Notes under the pieces: generated by a model
The model's database searches: none
What the model was told of the DNA's origin: nothing
The model's input: the letters and a program-made list of their open reading frames with translations, nothing else
DNA from: Pseudomonas silesiensis
Lineage (GTDB): Bacteria > Pseudomonadota > Gammaproteobacteria > Pseudomonadales > Pseudomonadaceae
Length of the DNA stretch: 64,000 nt
Direction of reading: 5' to 3'
NCBI RefSeq assembly: GCF_001661075.1
Contig: NZ_CP014870.1
Coordinates: 3,244,501 to 3,308,500, forward strand
Made by a program: the position numbers and the translations under genes
Part shown: piece by piece, positions 24,900 to 34,776 of the stretch
Layout of the letters: each line of letters begins with the position of its first letter
Position numbering within the stretch: the stretch's first letter is position 1

Positions 24900-26417
24900 A
24901 TGTCTTTCGATTGGAGTTACATACTTAGTCTGTTCGCCGAGCCCGCATTTTGGAATGCTACATGGACAGTTATCGAGCTGAGTGTCACCACCTGGCTACT
25001 CGGTATCGTCGCTGGTTTCATCTTGGCGCTCGGTAAACAGTCTTCGAATAAAGTCCTGAGCAGCATCGCAGGTTCGTACATCTGGTTCTTCCGAAGCCTC
25101 CCCCTGCTGGTGCTGTTGGTTTTTATCTTCAACATACCCCAAGTCTTTCCTACCACCAGCGCATGGCTAGGGAACCCGTTTGTGGCAGGCTTGGTTGCTC
25201 TGGTTCTGAGTGAAGCGGCGTACATCGCCGAGATCCATCGCGGTGGGCTTCTGTCTGTTGCACGCGGCCAAGTGGAAGCGGGCAAGGCCCTTGGGGTTCG
25301 ATACGTCGGTATCCAGCGATTGATTGTCGTCCCTCAGGCTTTTCGGATCGCCTTACCAACATTGATCAACGAATACGTCACCATCGTAAAGCTGACTTCG
25401 CTGGTTTCGGTCATATCACTCGCTGAAATCCTTCTGGTGGGCGAGCGACTGTATACCCAGAACTTTCTGATACTGGAGACTTTGACAGCGGTAGCCTGCT
25501 TCTACGTTCTGATCGTTACGGTATTTGGCTTCTTGCTAAAGGCCCTTGAGCGGAAGCTCGATATCTCTCGTCGTCAACCTGGCGTGACCAAATACTCGGA
25601 ATCAGATATCAAGCACGTGAACAATTCCAAGGCGCTCAAACTTGAACAGAAGGGTGAGTATGCTTTAGAGCTAGTGGAGGGTCGGAAGTCCTATGGTTCA
25701 CATGAAGTCATTAAAGGCGTTTCACTAAAAGTGAAATGGGGTGAGGTAATTTCCATCATCGGCCCATCCGGTTCTGGTAAAACTACCTTGATACGTTGCC
25801 TCAATGGCCTAGAGCAACTGAACAAAGGATCCGTGCTGTTACAGGGCGAACCATTTTTGACTGGAAGTGAGAATGCTCGTGGCAAAAAAGGTCAAGAAAA
25901 TCCAAATCGCATCGTTCACGTAGGAATGGTTTTTCAGGGCTTCAACCTCATTGCACATCGCACAGTCCTGGACAATGTGATGATGGCACCGCTCTACCAC
26001 CATCATGACACCCGCGAAGCAACCAAGCAATTAAGCCTCGCAATGCTTGCCAAGGTGGGACTTGCTGAGCACGCAAACAAGTATCCTCACCAGTTGTCTG
26101 GTGGTCAGCAACAACGTGTAGCCATTGCTCGCGCCTTGGCGATGAAACCAGCGGTCATGCTGTTTGATGAGCCGACTTCAGCCCTTGATCCGGAACTGGT
26201 AAACGAGGTGTTGAAGGTCATCACTCAGTTGGCAGAAGAAGGGATGACCATGGTGATCGTTACACACGAGATGAATTTCGCATTCAATGTTTCTGACCGC
26301 GTCGTCTACATGGAAAGCGGAGAAATTATCCATGATGCTCCGCCGAAGGTTTTGCTGAAGGGAACGGATTCAAAGCGCCTTCAAAAATTCATGGAGTCGG
26401 TGAAAATTGCCGCCTGA
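24900..26417 (+). CDS. Fused ABC transporter permease and ATP-binding protein, polar amino acid type
   Basis: 505 residues in one chain. Residues 1 to about 225 are a HisM/GlnP-type permease with the EAA loop (EAGKALGVRYVGIQRLIVVP). From about 260 on it is a GlnQ-type ATPase: Walker [14 protein letters not shown]-loop GMVFQGFNL, signature [18 protein letters not shown], Walker B MLFDEPTSALDPE, and H-loop IVTHEMN. These two proteins are usually separate. Start: ATG at 24900 follows GGGAG. Only one permease gene exists, so a homodimer is expected. Confidence 0.9.
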   Translation: MSFDWSYILSLFAEPAFWNATWTVIELSVTTWLLGIVAGFILALGKQSSNKVLSSIAGSYIWFFRSLPLLVLLVFIFNIPQVFPTTSAWLGNPFVAGLVALVLSEAAYIAEIHRGGLLSVARGQVEAGKALGVRYVGIQRLIVVPQAFRIALPTLINEYVTIVKLTSLVSVISLAEILLVGERLYTQNFLILETLTAVACFYVLIVTVFGFLLKALERKLDISRRQPGVTKYSESDIKHVNNSKALKLEQKGEYALELVEGRKSYGSHEVIKGVSLKVKWGEVISIIGPSGSGKTTLIRCLNGLEQLNKGSVLLQGEPFLTGSENARGKKGQENPNRIVHVGMVFQGFNLIAHRTVLDNVMMAPLYHHHDTREATKQLSLAMLAKVGLAEHANKYPHQLSGGQQQRVAIARALAMKPAVMLFDEPTSALDPELVNEVLKVITQLAEEGMTMVIVTHEMNFAFNVSDRVVYMESGEIIHDAPPKVLLKGTDSKRLQKFMESVKIAA

Positions 26418-26452
26418 GGCCATCTGTAGCACTGGCTTGATGATTTGACAAG

Positions 26453-26477
26453 AGAGCTCGCTTAGCGGGCTCTTTTA
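26453..26477 (+). terminator. Intrinsic terminator after the ABC transporter
   Basis: AGAGCTCGC and GCGGGCTCT form a 9-bp stem (one G-T pair) around TTA, followed by TTTT. It lies 35 bases after the stop codon of the fused transporter gene. Confidence 0.8.
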
Positions 26478-26506
26478 ACTAAGCAGAGAGCACATTTCAA
26501 TCCCGC

Positions 26507-26689
26507 CGAAGAACCGCATTTCCAGCTGGTTCTAGGGCGAAGGTGAACAAGGTTCACGAGGCCGGCATTGCTAACGGCGGGGCGGATGAAGGAACGTTTG
26601 GTATCCGGGGGGCATACGCCGATGACTTCTATGTCACCTTTCTGCGCGATCCCATAGGGAACAAAGTCGCCATTTTCTTCGAAGGGTGA
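26507..26689 (+). pseudogene. C-terminal remnant of a VOC/glyoxalase-fold protein
   Basis: The frame reads SRAKVNKVHEAGIANGGADE, then GIRGAYADDFYVTFLRDPIG and NKVAIFFEG before a TGA. This is the usual end of small VOC proteins (F...G...GG.DEG.PG.R..Y...Y...F.RDPDGN.IE). The first half and the start codon are missing. Confidence 0.65.
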
Positions 26690-26787
26690 CCAGCAATGAC
26701 ATTTCGGTACATCGGGAAGCATTGAGCCATAATCCGACTTACAGTTTTTGGTGTATTGTTAGTTGACTAACTACCTAGAGAACGACC

Positions 26788-26886
26788 ATGTCTAAGCTCG
26801 CAGAATTTCGCGAACTCGAAAAACACCTTGCTGAACAGCTTCAAGCCTTGGAAGCGCTGAAGGCTGGCAGGTCACCGATTTTTTAA
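26788..26886 (+). pseudogene. Truncated MvaT/H-NS-type protein
   Basis: A 32-codon frame MSKLAEFRELEKHLAEQLQA...LEALK resembles the N-terminal coiled oligomerisation segment of MvaT-family nucleoid proteins, then stops. The C-terminal DNA-binding domain is absent. If translated, such a fragment could in principle interfere with full-length MvaT, but it is more likely a scar. An AT-rich promoter-like stretch precedes it. Confidence 0.55.
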
Positions 26887-26992
26887 CACCCAATGGTTGG
26901 AGTATCAAAAAATCGGTGGGTACTGCAGGCCTTCCATAGACGTACGTATGACAACAACCTGTGACGCACAGGAAAACCATCAAAACAACTTG

Positions 26993-28648
26993 TTACTCGC
27001 CTTTCAATTGCGCCTTCCAGGTTGCTGGTGCACCCAACTCAGAATCGACTAATTGATTATCGAAAAGGCTGCGTTCACTCACGGCACTGGCGGAACGATC
27101 GGTAATGGAGAACACAAAGATCCCGACAAATGCGACGACCATAGAAAACAGCGCTGGATATTCGTACGGGAACCAAGCTTGTTGATGATGGAGTATCTTG
27201 ACCCATACCGTTGGACTGAGTACGCATAGGGTGATTGCAGATACAAGGCCCAGCGATCCCCCAATCACGGCACCGCGCGTCGTCAAACCTTTCCAGTAGA
27301 TCGACAACAACAGGACTGGAAAATTGGAACTTGCCGCGATGGAGAAGGTTAGGCTTACAATAAACGCAATATTTTGCTTCTCAAATGCAATCGCTAAAAG
27401 AATCGATAGCACCCCCATAACAATGGTTGTTACACGCGATATGCGCATTTCATCACGGTCGCTGGCTGTGCCGCGGCATAACGCATGAGCATAGAGGTCA
27501 TGAGAAACCGCAGAAGAACCTGCCAGGGTTAGCCCAGCCACTACCGCCAGTATCGTCGAGAACGATACCGCGCACATAAAACCTAGGAAGACGTTACCGC
27601 CAACGTTCTGCGCGAGGTGAATTGCAACCATGTTAACGCCGCCCAAAATCCCACCTGATGCATCGTGATAGGCAGGGTTGCTGGCAACCAGGGCAATGGT
27701 ACCGAAGCCGATGATAACGATCAGCGCATAGCCTATGCCGACCAGACCAGTGGCATAAAGAATACTTTGGCGCGCCGCTTTAACGTTACCGACGGTGAAG
27801 AACCGCATGAGGATATGTGGGAGACCTGCCGTGCCGAAGACCAGTGCCAATCCTAATGAAATGGCAGACACCGGATCTGTAATCAAGCCTCCTGGGCTCA
27901 TGATTGCGATATGGGATGGATGCACTTCGGTAGCTTGAGTGAACAGTTGATTCAAGCTGAATCCGAACTGGGACAACACCATAAAGGCCATGAAGACGCA
28001 GCCGGTGAGCAGTAACACCGCCTTGATAATCTGAATCCAGGTGGTCGCTAGCATCCCACCAAAGAATACATAGATAACCATCAGCGTACCCACGAGAAGC
28101 ACCGCCGCGGTGTAGTCGAAGCCGAATAGCAATTCAACCAGTTTTCCAGCGCCTACCAGTTGGGAAACCAGATAAAGCAACACGATCACAATAGAACTGG
28201 AGGCCGAAAATGCTCGTATAGGTCGTTGTTTCAACCGATATGACAGTACGTCCGCCAGGGTGTAGCGCCCCAGGTTTCGCAATGGCTCCGCAATCAGAAA
28301 CAAAATAATCGGCCAGCTTGCAAGGAAGCCGATGGAGTAGATCAGTCCATCAAAACCACTGGTAAAAACCAATGCGGAAATGCCCAGTAAAGACGCCGCT
28401 GACATATAGTCGCCGGCGATGGCCCAACCATTCTGGAAGCCGGTGATTTTTCCTCCTGCAGCATAGTGATCCGCAACGCTATTGTTTTTACGTGCCGCCC
28501 ATCGCGTGACAAACAAAGTGAAAATAACGAATGCTAAAAACATGCCGATGGCAATGGGGTTGTGCTTGTGTACTGCGGCAGGGACGTCGGCTGCGTATAC
28601 CGCGACCGAACCAAGGATGGCCGAGATTGCAATAATTAGATGCTTCAT
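26993..28648 (-). CDS. actP: ActP-like sodium:solute (acetate/glycolate-type) symporter
   Basis: 551 residues of the solute:sodium symporter family, with about 13 membrane helices and a cleavable N-terminal segment as in ActP. Recognisable: [36 protein letters not shown] and [20 protein letters not shown]. It overlaps the DUF485 gene by 4 bp (ATGA) with AGGAG upstream. ActP carries acetate and glycolate. Beside gcl-hyi-glxR, uptake of glyoxylate, glycolate or a similar C2 acid is the best guess. Confidence 0.88.
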   Translation of the reverse strand: MKHLIIAISAILGSVAVYAADVPAAVHKHNPIAIGMFLAFVIFTLFVTRWAARKNNSVADHYAAGGKITGFQNGWAIAGDYMSAASLLGISALVFTSGFDGLIYSIGFLASWPIILFLIAEPLRNLGRYTLADVLSYRLKQRPIRAFSASSSIVIVLLYLVSQLVGAGKLVELLFGFDYTAAVLLVGTLMVIYVFFGGMLATTWIQIIKAVLLLTGCVFMAFMVLSQFGFSLNQLFTQATEVHPSHIAIMSPGGLITDPVSAISLGLALVFGTAGLPHILMRFFTVGNVKAARQSILYATGLVGIGYALIVIIGFGTIALVASNPAYHDASGGILGGVNMVAIHLAQNVGGNVFLGFMCAVSFSTILAVVAGLTLAGSSAVSHDLYAHALCRGTASDRDEMRISRVTTIVMGVLSILLAIAFEKQNIAFIVSLTFSIAASSNFPVLLLSIYWKGLTTRGAVIGGSLGLVSAITLCVLSPTVWVKILHHQQAWFPYEYPALFSMVVAFVGIFVFSITDRSASAVSERSLFDNQLVDSELGAPATWKAQLKGE

Positions 28649-29007
28649 TTGTCGAAGCTCCTGATGATTGTTTTTATTTTAGGGTCGTAGCAGGTGTTCG
28701 TGCGCCATACATAGACAGCCACGATAAGAATCGTGAAAGCGAGCATGCCGAAGCCAATAGGCACACCCCAAGTCATCGGCTGCCCTACGGTGATAGGTGT
28801 GCCTAAGCTGGCAGGTATAAATGCCAGTGATAGAATAAAACCGAAATACACCGCCAGCATAAGAGCCGTCATGCTCCACGAAAATATTCGTCGCTGTTTT
28901 ACCAAAGCACGAAACTGTGGGTTTTCGAGAATCGGATTGCTAATCGTGTCATCAACCTGGTCAACGGATACGACCGGGCCACCATCTTGTGGATATGCAT
29001 GTTCCAT
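28645..29007 (-). CDS. DUF485 membrane protein (YjcH-like partner of ActP)
   Basis: About 120 residues: a soluble N-terminus containing [20 protein letters not shown] (as [17 protein letters not shown]...) and two membrane helices ([34 protein letters not shown]). This is the standard DUF485 layout. The gene nearly always precedes an ActP-type symporter, as here. Start: ATG at 29007 with AGGAG six bases upstream; the frame runs further to 29028. Confidence 0.88.
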   Translation of the reverse strand: MEHAYPQDGGPVVSVDQVDDTISNPILENPQFRALVKQRRIFSWSMTALMLAVYFGFILSLAFIPASLGTPITVGQPMTWGVPIGFGMLAFTILIVAVYVWRTNTCYDPKIKTIIRSFDK

Positions 29008-29400
29008 GATTATCTCCTGCGAAGGCATTTCTGGCTGGATTTAGAACTTCACCGGCATCGCTATTTCACGTCATGCTTATGTCTCTTGTGAAATCTCACT
29101 TTTTGAAAGTTGGATGAACGCGAGTATCGTAAATATCTTTTATCTCCTTTAGGCATAGGCGCCTGGCGCGCTCAACTACCTGGTCGGCGACCTGAATTTT
29201 CCATGCTCGATTGATCCAGAACCTGCCATATATCACTCCGCAGAGACCAACATGGAATTGGATTATATTTACAGCAGCCATCTGATAGCTCGGTAGTATG
29301 GAAAACACCCCTAGGCCTGGCTCTGTGCAAGCCAAGGGGCGGTGTTACCAAAGGCTATTGTCGTTTCATACGTAATCCTGGACGATTGGTAACAAGGGTT
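29008..29400. other. Gap between the symporter pair and glxR
   Basis: It contains the promoter region of the DUF485-actP pair and the hairpin at 29303-29347. A 79-codon minus-strand frame (29096-29335) has no recognisable features and is not called. Confidence 0.4.
29303..29347 (-). terminator. Terminator-like hairpin after glxR
   Basis: On the minus strand, AACACCGCCCCTTGGCT pairs imperfectly with AGCCAGGCCTAGGGGTGTT and is followed by TTCC. It lies about 55 bases after the glxR stop. The T tract is short, so efficiency is uncertain. Confidence 0.5.
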
Positions 29401-30294
29401 TTACTTTTCGTCCCGTATCGAGAAGTTAGCCATGTGTTCCAGGCCTTTGATCAGCGCTGAATGATCCCAGTTGCCACCACCCAAGGCGACGCAGGTGCTG
29501 AACACTTGCTGGGCGTTTGCGGTGTTGGGCAGGTTGATGCCCAGCTCCTTGGCGCCCTGCAGGGCCAGGTTCAGGTCTTTCTGATGCAGGTTAATGCGAA
29601 ACCCGGGATCGAAGGTGCCCTTGATCATGCGCTCGCCGTGCACTTCAAGGATCTTCGAAGAGGCGAAGCCACCCATAAGCGCTTCACGCACCTTGGCCGG
29701 ATCAGCGCCGTTTTTAGCGGCGAACAGCAGGGCTTCGCCGACAGCCTGGATGTTCAGAGCAACGATAATCTGGTTGGACACTTTGGCCGTCTGGCCGTCG
29801 CCGTTGTCACCAACGTGTGTAATGTTTTTGCCCATGGCCTGGAACAGTGGCAGGGTGCGCTCGAAGGCTTTCGGGCAGCCACCGACCATGATGCTCAGCG
29901 TCGCAGCCTTGGCACCGACTTCACCACCGGACACCGGGGCATCCAGGTAGGCGGCGCCGGTAACCTTGATTTTCTCGGCAAAAGTTTTGGTGGCGGTCGG
30001 CGAGATTGAGCTCATGTCGATTACCACCTTGTTTGGGCCGACGCCGTGGGCCACGCCGTTGTCACCAAACAGGACGCTGTCGACCTGCGGGGTGTCCGGC
30101 ACCATGACGATGATGAATTCGGCTTCCTGGGCCACTTCCTTCGGAGTGGCCAGGGCTATGGCGCCAGCGTTGATTAGGTCAGTGGGCGCTGGGTCGAAGT
30201 GGGTGGACAGGAACAGACTGTGTCCTGCTTTCTGCAGGTTCTGGGCCATTGGGTGACCCATGATGCCTGTGCCGATGAAACCGATTTTAGCCAT
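29401..30294 (-). CDS. glxR: 2-hydroxy-3-oxopropionate (tartronate semialdehyde) reductase
   Basis: 297 residues of the beta-hydroxyacid dehydrogenase family. NAD(P)-binding GFIGTGIMGHPMAQNLQKAG at the N-terminus, the substrate-binding signature DAPVSGGEVGAKAATLSIMV, and the catalytic Lys in KVSNQIIVALNIQAVGEAL. It reduces tartronate semialdehyde to D-glycerate, the last step of the glyoxylate-glycerate pathway begun by Gcl. Third gene of gcl-hyi-glxR on the minus strand. Confidence 0.93.
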   Translation of the reverse strand: MAKIGFIGTGIMGHPMAQNLQKAGHSLFLSTHFDPAPTDLINAGAIALATPKEVAQEAEFIIVMVPDTPQVDSVLFGDNGVAHGVGPNKVVIDMSSISPTATKTFAEKIKVTGAAYLDAPVSGGEVGAKAATLSIMVGGCPKAFERTLPLFQAMGKNITHVGDNGDGQTAKVSNQIIVALNIQAVGEALLFAAKNGADPAKVREALMGGFASSKILEVHGERMIKGTFDPGFRINLHQKDLNLALQGAKELGINLPNTANAQQVFSTCVALGGGNWDHSALIKGLEHMANFSIRDEK

Positions 30295-30358
30295 TAGAGT
30301 TTTCCTCTTTTCGATGTTCAGCTTCGGCGCCGCAGCATCATGCCCTGGCGCCGGCCAT

Positions 30359-31141
30359 TTAGAATGCGTTGTGGGTCTTCAGCCAGCCCAGGCCGGCTTC
30401 GGTGGTGGTGAGTGGCTTGTATTCGCAGCCGATCCAGCCTTGGTAACCGATTCGATCCAGATGCTCGAGAAGAAAGCGGTAGTTGATCTCACCGGTACCC
30501 GGTTCGTTGCGGCCGGGGTTGTCAGCCAGTTGGACGTGATTGATCTTGGCCAGGTTGCATTCCATGGTGCGGGCCAGGTCACCCTCCATGATCTGCATGT
30601 GGTAGATGTCGTACTGTAGGAACAAGTTGTCGCTACCGACCTCTGCCTGGATCCCCAGGGCCTGCTTGGTGGTGTTGAGGTAGAAGCCCGGGATGTCGCG
30701 GGTGTTGATCATTTCCATAATCAAACGAACCCCGGCGGCCTGCAGCTTGTCGACGGCATACTTGAGGTTGTCGACGAAGATCTTGCGCACCGTGGTGCAG
30801 TCCTGATCCTGTTGGCGGATGCCGGCGAGGCAGTTGACCTGGGTGTTACCCAGCACCTTGGCGTATTCGATGGCTTTGTCGACGCCGGAACGAAATTCCT
30901 CGACACGGTCAGGGTGGCAGGCGATACCGCGTTCGCCCTTGGCCCAATCACCGGCCGGCAGGTTGAACAGCACCTGAGTCAGGCTGTTGTTGTCGAGCTG
31001 TTGCTTGATTTCAGCCGCGCTGAAGTCGTACGGAAAGAGGTATTCAACGCCGCTGAAACCGGCGTCGGCTGCAGCCTTGAAACGGGCGAGGAAGTCACGT
31101 TCGGTGAACAGCATGGACAAGTTAGCTGCCAGGCGTGGCAT
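30359..31141 (-). CDS. hyi: Hydroxypyruvate isomerase
   Basis: 260 residues, TIM-barrel xylose-isomerase-like family. It interconverts hydroxypyruvate and tartronate semialdehyde. Motifs: LAANLSMLFTERDFLARF, LPAGDWAKGERGIACHP, QYDIYHMQIMEGDL and EPGTGEINY, with EYKPLTTTEAGLGWL at the end, all as in E. coli Hyi. Start: AAGGAG directly abuts an ATG at 31147, so the next ATG at 31141, six bases away, is preferred. Between gcl and glxR. Confidence 0.92.
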   Translation of the reverse strand: MPRLAANLSMLFTERDFLARFKAAADAGFSGVEYLFPYDFSAAEIKQQLDNNSLTQVLFNLPAGDWAKGERGIACHPDRVEEFRSGVDKAIEYAKVLGNTQVNCLAGIRQQDQDCTTVRKIFVDNLKYAVDKLQAAGVRLIMEMINTRDIPGFYLNTTKQALGIQAEVGSDNLFLQYDIYHMQIMEGDLARTMECNLAKINHVQLADNPGRNEPGTGEINYRFLLEHLDRIGYQGWIGCEYKPLTTTEAGLGWLKTHNAF

Positions 31142-31170
31142 AGGCATCTCCTTTTCTGAATGAATCAGCG

Positions 31171-32946
31171 TCAGTTCAGCGGACGGATTGAAGTAGGGGC
31201 GTCGCTGCCAACAAGCGCCAATTCTTCAAACTCATTCACTGCGTTAATTTCGGTTCCCATCGAAATGTTGGTAACACGCTCAAGAATTACCTCAACGACC
31301 ACCGGGACTCTCAGCTCAGCTGCCATTTTCTGAGCCTCGCGCAAAGCGGGCGCTATCTCGAAGGGTTCAAAGACGCGGATGGCTTTGCAGCCAAGACCTT
31401 CCACCACTGCTACGTGATCAACGCCATAGCCATTGATCTCTGGGGCGTTCATATTCTCGAACGCCAGTTGCACGCAGTAGTCCATTTCGAAACCGCGCTG
31501 CGCCTGGCGGATCAAGCCCAGGTAGGAGTTGTTCACCAGCACGTGGACGTATGGCAGGTTGAACTGCGCGCCCACCGCCAGCTCCTCGATCATGAACTGG
31601 AAGTCGTAGTCACCCGACAGGGCGACGACTTGGCGCGACGGGTCGGCTTTGACCACGCCCAATGCTGCTGGAATTGTCCAGCCCAGCGGGCCGGCCTGGC
31701 CACAGTTGATCCAATGGCGAGGCTTGTAGACGTGCAGAAACTGGGCACCTGCGATTTGCGACAGTCCGATTGTGCTGACGTAGCAAGTGTCTTTGCCGAA
31801 CACCCGGTTCATTTCTTCGTACACGCGCTGCGGCTTGACCGGAACGTTGTCGAAATGGGTCTTGCGCTGCAGGCTTGCTTTGCGCTCTTGGCAGTCTTTT
31901 AGCCAGGCGCTACGGTTTTTCAGTTTGCCGGCGGCTTGCCACTCGCGAGCCACTTCAAGGAAAACGTCCAAGGCGCAACCGGCGTCGGAAACAATGCCCA
32001 GGTCTGGGGTGAAGACGCGGCCGATCTGGGTGCCTTCGATGTCGACATGGATAAAGCGCCGGCCTTCGGTATAGACATCAACGGAGCCGGTGTGACGGTT
32101 GGCCCAGCGGTTGCCGATGCCCAGCACCACATCGGATTTCAGTAGAGTGGCGTTGCCATAACGGTGCGACGTCTGCAGGCCGACCATGCCGACCATTTGC
32201 GGATGATCGTCAGGGATAATGCCCCAGCCCATCAAGGTAGGGATCACCGGAATACCCGTCAGTTCGGCGAATTCGACCAGTTTGTCGCAGGCATCAGCAT
32301 TGATGATGCCGCCACCAGCGACCAGCAGCGGACGCTCAGCTGTGTCGAGCATGGCCAAGGCCTTCTCGATCTGGATGCGGTTGGCTGCCGGCTTGTGCAC
32401 GGGCAGCGGTTGGTAGGCCTCGATATCGAATTCGATTTCAGCCATCTGCACGTCGAACGGCAGGTCGATCAGCACCGGGCCTGGACGGCCGGAACGCATT
32501 TCGTAGAAGGCTTTCTGAAACGCGTACGGTACTTGGCCCGGCTCCATGACGGTGGTCGCCCACTTGGTCACTGGCTTGACGATGCTGGTGATGTCGACCG
32601 CCTGGAAGTCTTCCTTGTGCATGCGCGCACGCGGCGCTTGGCCGGTGATGCAGAGGATCGGGATCGAGTCAGCCGAGGCACTGTAGAGGCCAGTGACCAT
32701 GTCGGTGCCGGCAGGGCCGGAGGTGCCGATGCATACACCGATGTTGCCAGCCTTGGTACGGGTATAGCCCTCGGCCATGTGCGAGGCGCCTTCGACGTGA
32801 CGAGCGAGGACGTGATCAATGCCGCCGATTTTTTTCAGGGCCGAGTACAGGGGGTTAATGGCAGCCCCAGGGATGCCAAACGCGGTATCTACGCCTTCAC
32901 GGCGCATTACCAGAACAGCTGCATCAATTGCTCTCATCTTGGCCAT
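31171..32946 (-). CDS. gcl: Glyoxylate carboligase (tartronate-semialdehyde synthase)
   Basis: 591 residues of the ThDP-dependent enolyase family. It condenses two glyoxylates to tartronate semialdehyde and CO2. The region [16 protein letters not shown] carries Val where other ThDP enzymes have the catalytic Glu, a Gcl hallmark. The ThDP/Mg motif [20 protein letters not shown] and the FAD-region [20 protein letters not shown] are present. The frame extends to 33177, but [18 protein letters not shown] at 32946 has AAAGGAG. First gene of gcl-hyi-glxR. Confidence 0.95.
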   Translation of the reverse strand: MAKMRAIDAAVLVMRREGVDTAFGIPGAAINPLYSALKKIGGIDHVLARHVEGASHMAEGYTRTKAGNIGVCIGTSGPAGTDMVTGLYSASADSIPILCITGQAPRARMHKEDFQAVDITSIVKPVTKWATTVMEPGQVPYAFQKAFYEMRSGRPGPVLIDLPFDVQMAEIEFDIEAYQPLPVHKPAANRIQIEKALAMLDTAERPLLVAGGGIINADACDKLVEFAELTGIPVIPTLMGWGIIPDDHPQMVGMVGLQTSHRYGNATLLKSDVVLGIGNRWANRHTGSVDVYTEGRRFIHVDIEGTQIGRVFTPDLGIVSDAGCALDVFLEVAREWQAAGKLKNRSAWLKDCQERKASLQRKTHFDNVPVKPQRVYEEMNRVFGKDTCYVSTIGLSQIAGAQFLHVYKPRHWINCGQAGPLGWTIPAALGVVKADPSRQVVALSGDYDFQFMIEELAVGAQFNLPYVHVLVNNSYLGLIRQAQRGFEMDYCVQLAFENMNAPEINGYGVDHVAVVEGLGCKAIRVFEPFEIAPALREAQKMAAELRVPVVVEVILERVTNISMGTEINAVNEFEELALVGSDAPTSIRPLN

Positions 32947-33244
32947 ACGTACTCCTTTGAGTTGGTCGAAATTTTTATGGTTGAGTCCAGCGACAGCACC
33001 CTGATTCGCGTCGGGCTTCGGTCGCGTCACGAAGAAACTGAAACGCACAAAATTATCGGAGGTGAGATCATTAACCTCAGCCTTTCCGGTTAAGTGTTGT
33101 TCTGCGTTTAAGTCCTGATGGGTAAAAGCAAATTTCGTTTTACCAAAGGTTTTTTGAGGCCCCAGCATTCTCCACAAGATGAATAAGTCGTTTCATTTGC
33201 ATAGAAAAAGCGCTGGAGCCTTCAGCAATTCCAGGCGGGCTTTG
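32947..33244. promoter_or_regulatory. gcl upstream region
   Basis: About 300 bases between the MFS stop and gcl, most likely holding the gcl promoter. The frame is open in gcl's phase, but the sequence shows no Gcl homology. No clear operator was identified. Confidence 0.4.
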
Positions 33245-34630
33245 TCAGCTTGCTGGCGCTAGCTGCACATCGGAAACGGGTTCGATGAAAGATTCTTCGT
33301 TCGGGTTTACATGACGCGCAGCGAAGATGAGAACCCCGGAGATGAAGCAGGGGAGTGCACCGAACAGGAGTGCTGCATGTTGCCAATCGCCTCCGTCGCT
33401 CAGCACAGCGGAAAAGCCCAAGCCGGCTAGAATGGCGCCGATCGGCCCCATTGCATGGACAATAGCGCTCCCGGTACCACGAATCGCGGTGGGATAGCTC
33501 TCACCAATGAAGAAGAGTGCAGCTGCATACGGCCCGTTCAAGAAGAACAGACCCAAACTGTACAGTCCTACCACCACTGGCAAGTCGCTAGGGCCGTAAA
33601 GCATTGCGGTGAAGGCCATACCACCTAACATCCAACCCAACGCAAGCGTGTTACGACGGCCGATCTTGTCTCCGATGAAACCATGGGTCAGATACCCGAT
33701 ATAGCCAACCACGTTCGATAGAACGAGAATAATCAACGAGTTCTCGAACGATACTTTATGAACCTCGGTGAGGACTGTAGTACCGAGCACGCCGAATACC
33801 TGAATGGCTGCCCAGTTCAGTAGAAAACCGCCGCCGAGCACCAGGGTGGGTCTCAACGATGCACCACGGAAAGCCTCGCGAATGCCGGCACGAGCGTGCT
33901 GGTCGTAGTCCAGGCCATGTTGCTTTGCGATTTTACGTGCTTCGCTATCCTGACCTGATTCGCGGAGGTTTTTAACGTGTTTGTGCAGCAGAAACTGAGG
34001 GCTCTCCTTCAGCCTGCGGGTCATGAAGAAAATCAGGATTGCTGGAAACGCAGCGAAGATAAAGCAGCCCTGCCAGCCGATAATCGGTAGCAGCAGCGCA
34101 GTCAAGCCCGCTGCCATCAAGGCGCCGATTGGCCAGCCGCCTTGTACCAGGCTGTAGATAAACCCTTTACGCTTGTTTAGCCGAGGATCATTGGCCGCTG
34201 AGTAAAGCTCATTGAGGTAGGTCGCGTTGACTGTTTCTTCTGCATACCCAAGGCCTGACAAGGAGCGTATCAACACCAAGGGCCATTTGCCGAGCGAACC
34301 ACCTAAAGCAGTTAAAGCTGAGCAAACTGCCGCGCCCGCCACCGTAAACAGCAAACCGCTTTTCCTTCCTCCACGGTCAAGGATCGGCCCGATGGCGAAT
34401 GCAACTACGGCAGTTCCTGCAGCGATCAACGTTGCGATTTCTGCTTGTTGAGTAATGTCCCAGTTATAATGAGCTCCGATCTCGGGCAGCAGCGTACCGA
34501 ATAGAATGAAGTCATAAACAGCGAATACCCATGCGAAGAACGCGACGGTGGTGGCACGCTTTACGTCACTGGGAAGAATGGGCTCAAGTTTAAATGTACT
34601 TGATGCCAAGGGTTTTGCTTGGTTAGCCAT
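33245..34630 (-). CDS. MFS transporter
   Basis: About 461 residues with 12 predicted helices. Marks: AIGPILDRGGRKSGLLFTVA in loop 2-3, SLSGLGYAEETVNATYLNEL in helix 4-5, the central soluble loop (KHVKNLRESGQDSEARKIAK), and FFIGESYPTAIRGTGSAIVH near helix 10-11. Start: ATG at 34630 follows AGAGG; the frame opens at 34678. It lies between the SDR pair and gcl on the same strand and likely imports the cluster's substrate. Confidence 0.87.
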   Translation of the reverse strand: MANQAKPLASSTFKLEPILPSDVKRATTVAFFAWVFAVYDFILFGTLLPEIGAHYNWDITQQAEIATLIAAGTAVVAFAIGPILDRGGRKSGLLFTVAGAAVCSALTALGGSLGKWPLVLIRSLSGLGYAEETVNATYLNELYSAANDPRLNKRKGFIYSLVQGGWPIGALMAAGLTALLLPIIGWQGCFIFAAFPAILIFFMTRRLKESPQFLLHKHVKNLRESGQDSEARKIAKQHGLDYDQHARAGIREAFRGASLRPTLVLGGGFLLNWAAIQVFGVLGTTVLTEVHKVSFENSLIILVLSNVVGYIGYLTHGFIGDKIGRRNTLALGWMLGGMAFTAMLYGPSDLPVVVGLYSLGLFFLNGPYAAALFFIGESYPTAIRGTGSAIVHAMGPIGAILAGLGFSAVLSDGGDWQHAALLFGALPCFISGVLIFAARHVNPNEESFIEPVSDVQLAPAS

Positions 34631-34776
34631 TTTGTTTAACCTCTGCGCGTTTAAATTAGGGCAGAAAGAAAAAGTCATTAAAGCAAGCGGGCTCCAACGG
34701 CCACACTCTAGCGACTAGCATTATTGTTGTTAGGCTGTGTTACGAGATGGATCAATATTCGATGAGGTATCATCGA

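Noticed and set aside
32164..33093. 309-codon frame antisense to gcl
   Set aside because: Shadow of gcl; no motifs and no ribosome site.
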